Below are positions 12,796 through 12,933 of a stretch of 12,933 bases of DNA, piece by piece. The translations under genes were made by a program, and so were the position numbers. Below the pieces are notes generated by a model. The model saw only the letters and a list, made by a program, of their open reading frames with translations, did not search any database and was not told where the DNA came from. Every line of letters begins with the position of its first letter. Within the stretch, counting starts at the first letter, position 1. This DNA is from Selenomonadaceae bacterium. Lineage in GTDB: Bacteria > Bacillota > Negativicutes > Selenomonadales > Selenomonadaceae. The DNA lies in contig JAEEGN010000013.1 of NCBI GenBank assembly GCA_016280345.1, positions 1-12,933 on the forward strand. Direction: 5' to 3'.

Positions 12796-12933
12796 GTGCG
12801 CCCGGCGGCGCACGTTTCTAACCGGTGAAAGACCGGAATCTGCCCGGTAGCGGGAAGGATACAGCCGAACACCAAGGGTGTCCATCGTGAGGTGGAATCT
12901 GAAGGAAGGTGCAGGCAAACCTCTGGCCTGACG
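12796..12933 (+). mobile_element. Group II intron, 5' end (domain I), cut by window edge
   Basis: The sequence begins GTGCG, the group II 5' consensus, in a GTGCGCC...GGCGCAC hairpin (12796-12813). It continues with a structured, non-coding stretch including CGAACACCAAGGGTGTCC, GAGGTGGAATCTGAAGGAAG and CCTCTGGCCTGACG. I recall this pattern as the domain I start of bacterial introns whose maturase has the style seen at 1-1152. It has the same orientation as the intron at the window start. No ORF is expected this early in the intron. The rest lies beyond the window, so intactness is unknown. Confidence 0.8.

Overview
The window reads as a moderately GC-rich Firmicutes-type bacterial chromosome. 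Core genes are clearly GC-rich, while the accessory stretch from 1 to about 3160 is more AT-rich. Strong AGGAGG-type ribosome sites, sigma-70-like promoters, a glnS gene, a DUF3298-type exported protein and a palindromic repeat of the 'CCTTCCCC/GGGGAAGG' kind all fit the Negativicutes (Selenomonas/Acidaminococcus/Megasphaera relatives). The assignment is by style only; no marker gene here settles it.

Layout. (1) 1-1223: the 3' part of a group II intron, with the reverse transcriptase/maturase truncated by the window edge, then domains V and VI. (2) 1281-2233: a toxin-antitoxin operon of HigB/HigA type, read on the minus strand. The antitoxin is intact, but the toxin is cut in two by a 296-bp MITE-like element (1711-2006) with terminal inverted repeats and an 8-bp target duplication. 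Removing the element and one duplication restores a continuous 120-residue toxin. (3) 2377-3134: a second, intact RelE-type toxin-antitoxin pair sitting between the leuS stop codon and the leuS terminator. It is flanked by a 100-bp direct repeat made of the leuS 3' end. (4) 3163-8505: a minus-strand housekeeping operon, HD-domain protein - glnS - small unknown protein - leuS, with a good promoter at 8542-8570. The downstream RelE module would be co-transcribed with it. (5) 8615-11021: two more minus-strand genes, a CatB-like O-acetyltransferase with an extra C-terminal domain and an AlbA/HATPase/winged-helix protein. (6) 11022-11401: a divergent intergenic region with a cluster of CGCAAAA sites and a long imperfect inverted repeat. 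(7) 11402-12733: an exported DUF3298-type protein on the plus strand with its terminator, and directly after that terminator the 5' end of a group II intron (12796 to the window end).

The main points of interest are the disrupted HigB toxin with a resolvable insertion footprint, and the RelE module embedded between a gene and a duplicated copy of its own 3' end, which looks like a small integrated cassette that preserved leuS. Both TA modules stack in the same spot beside leuS, next to a group II intron, so 1-3160 behaves like an insertion hotspot. Because the window starts inside one intron and ends inside another, it may be a contig bounded by copies of a multicopy intron.
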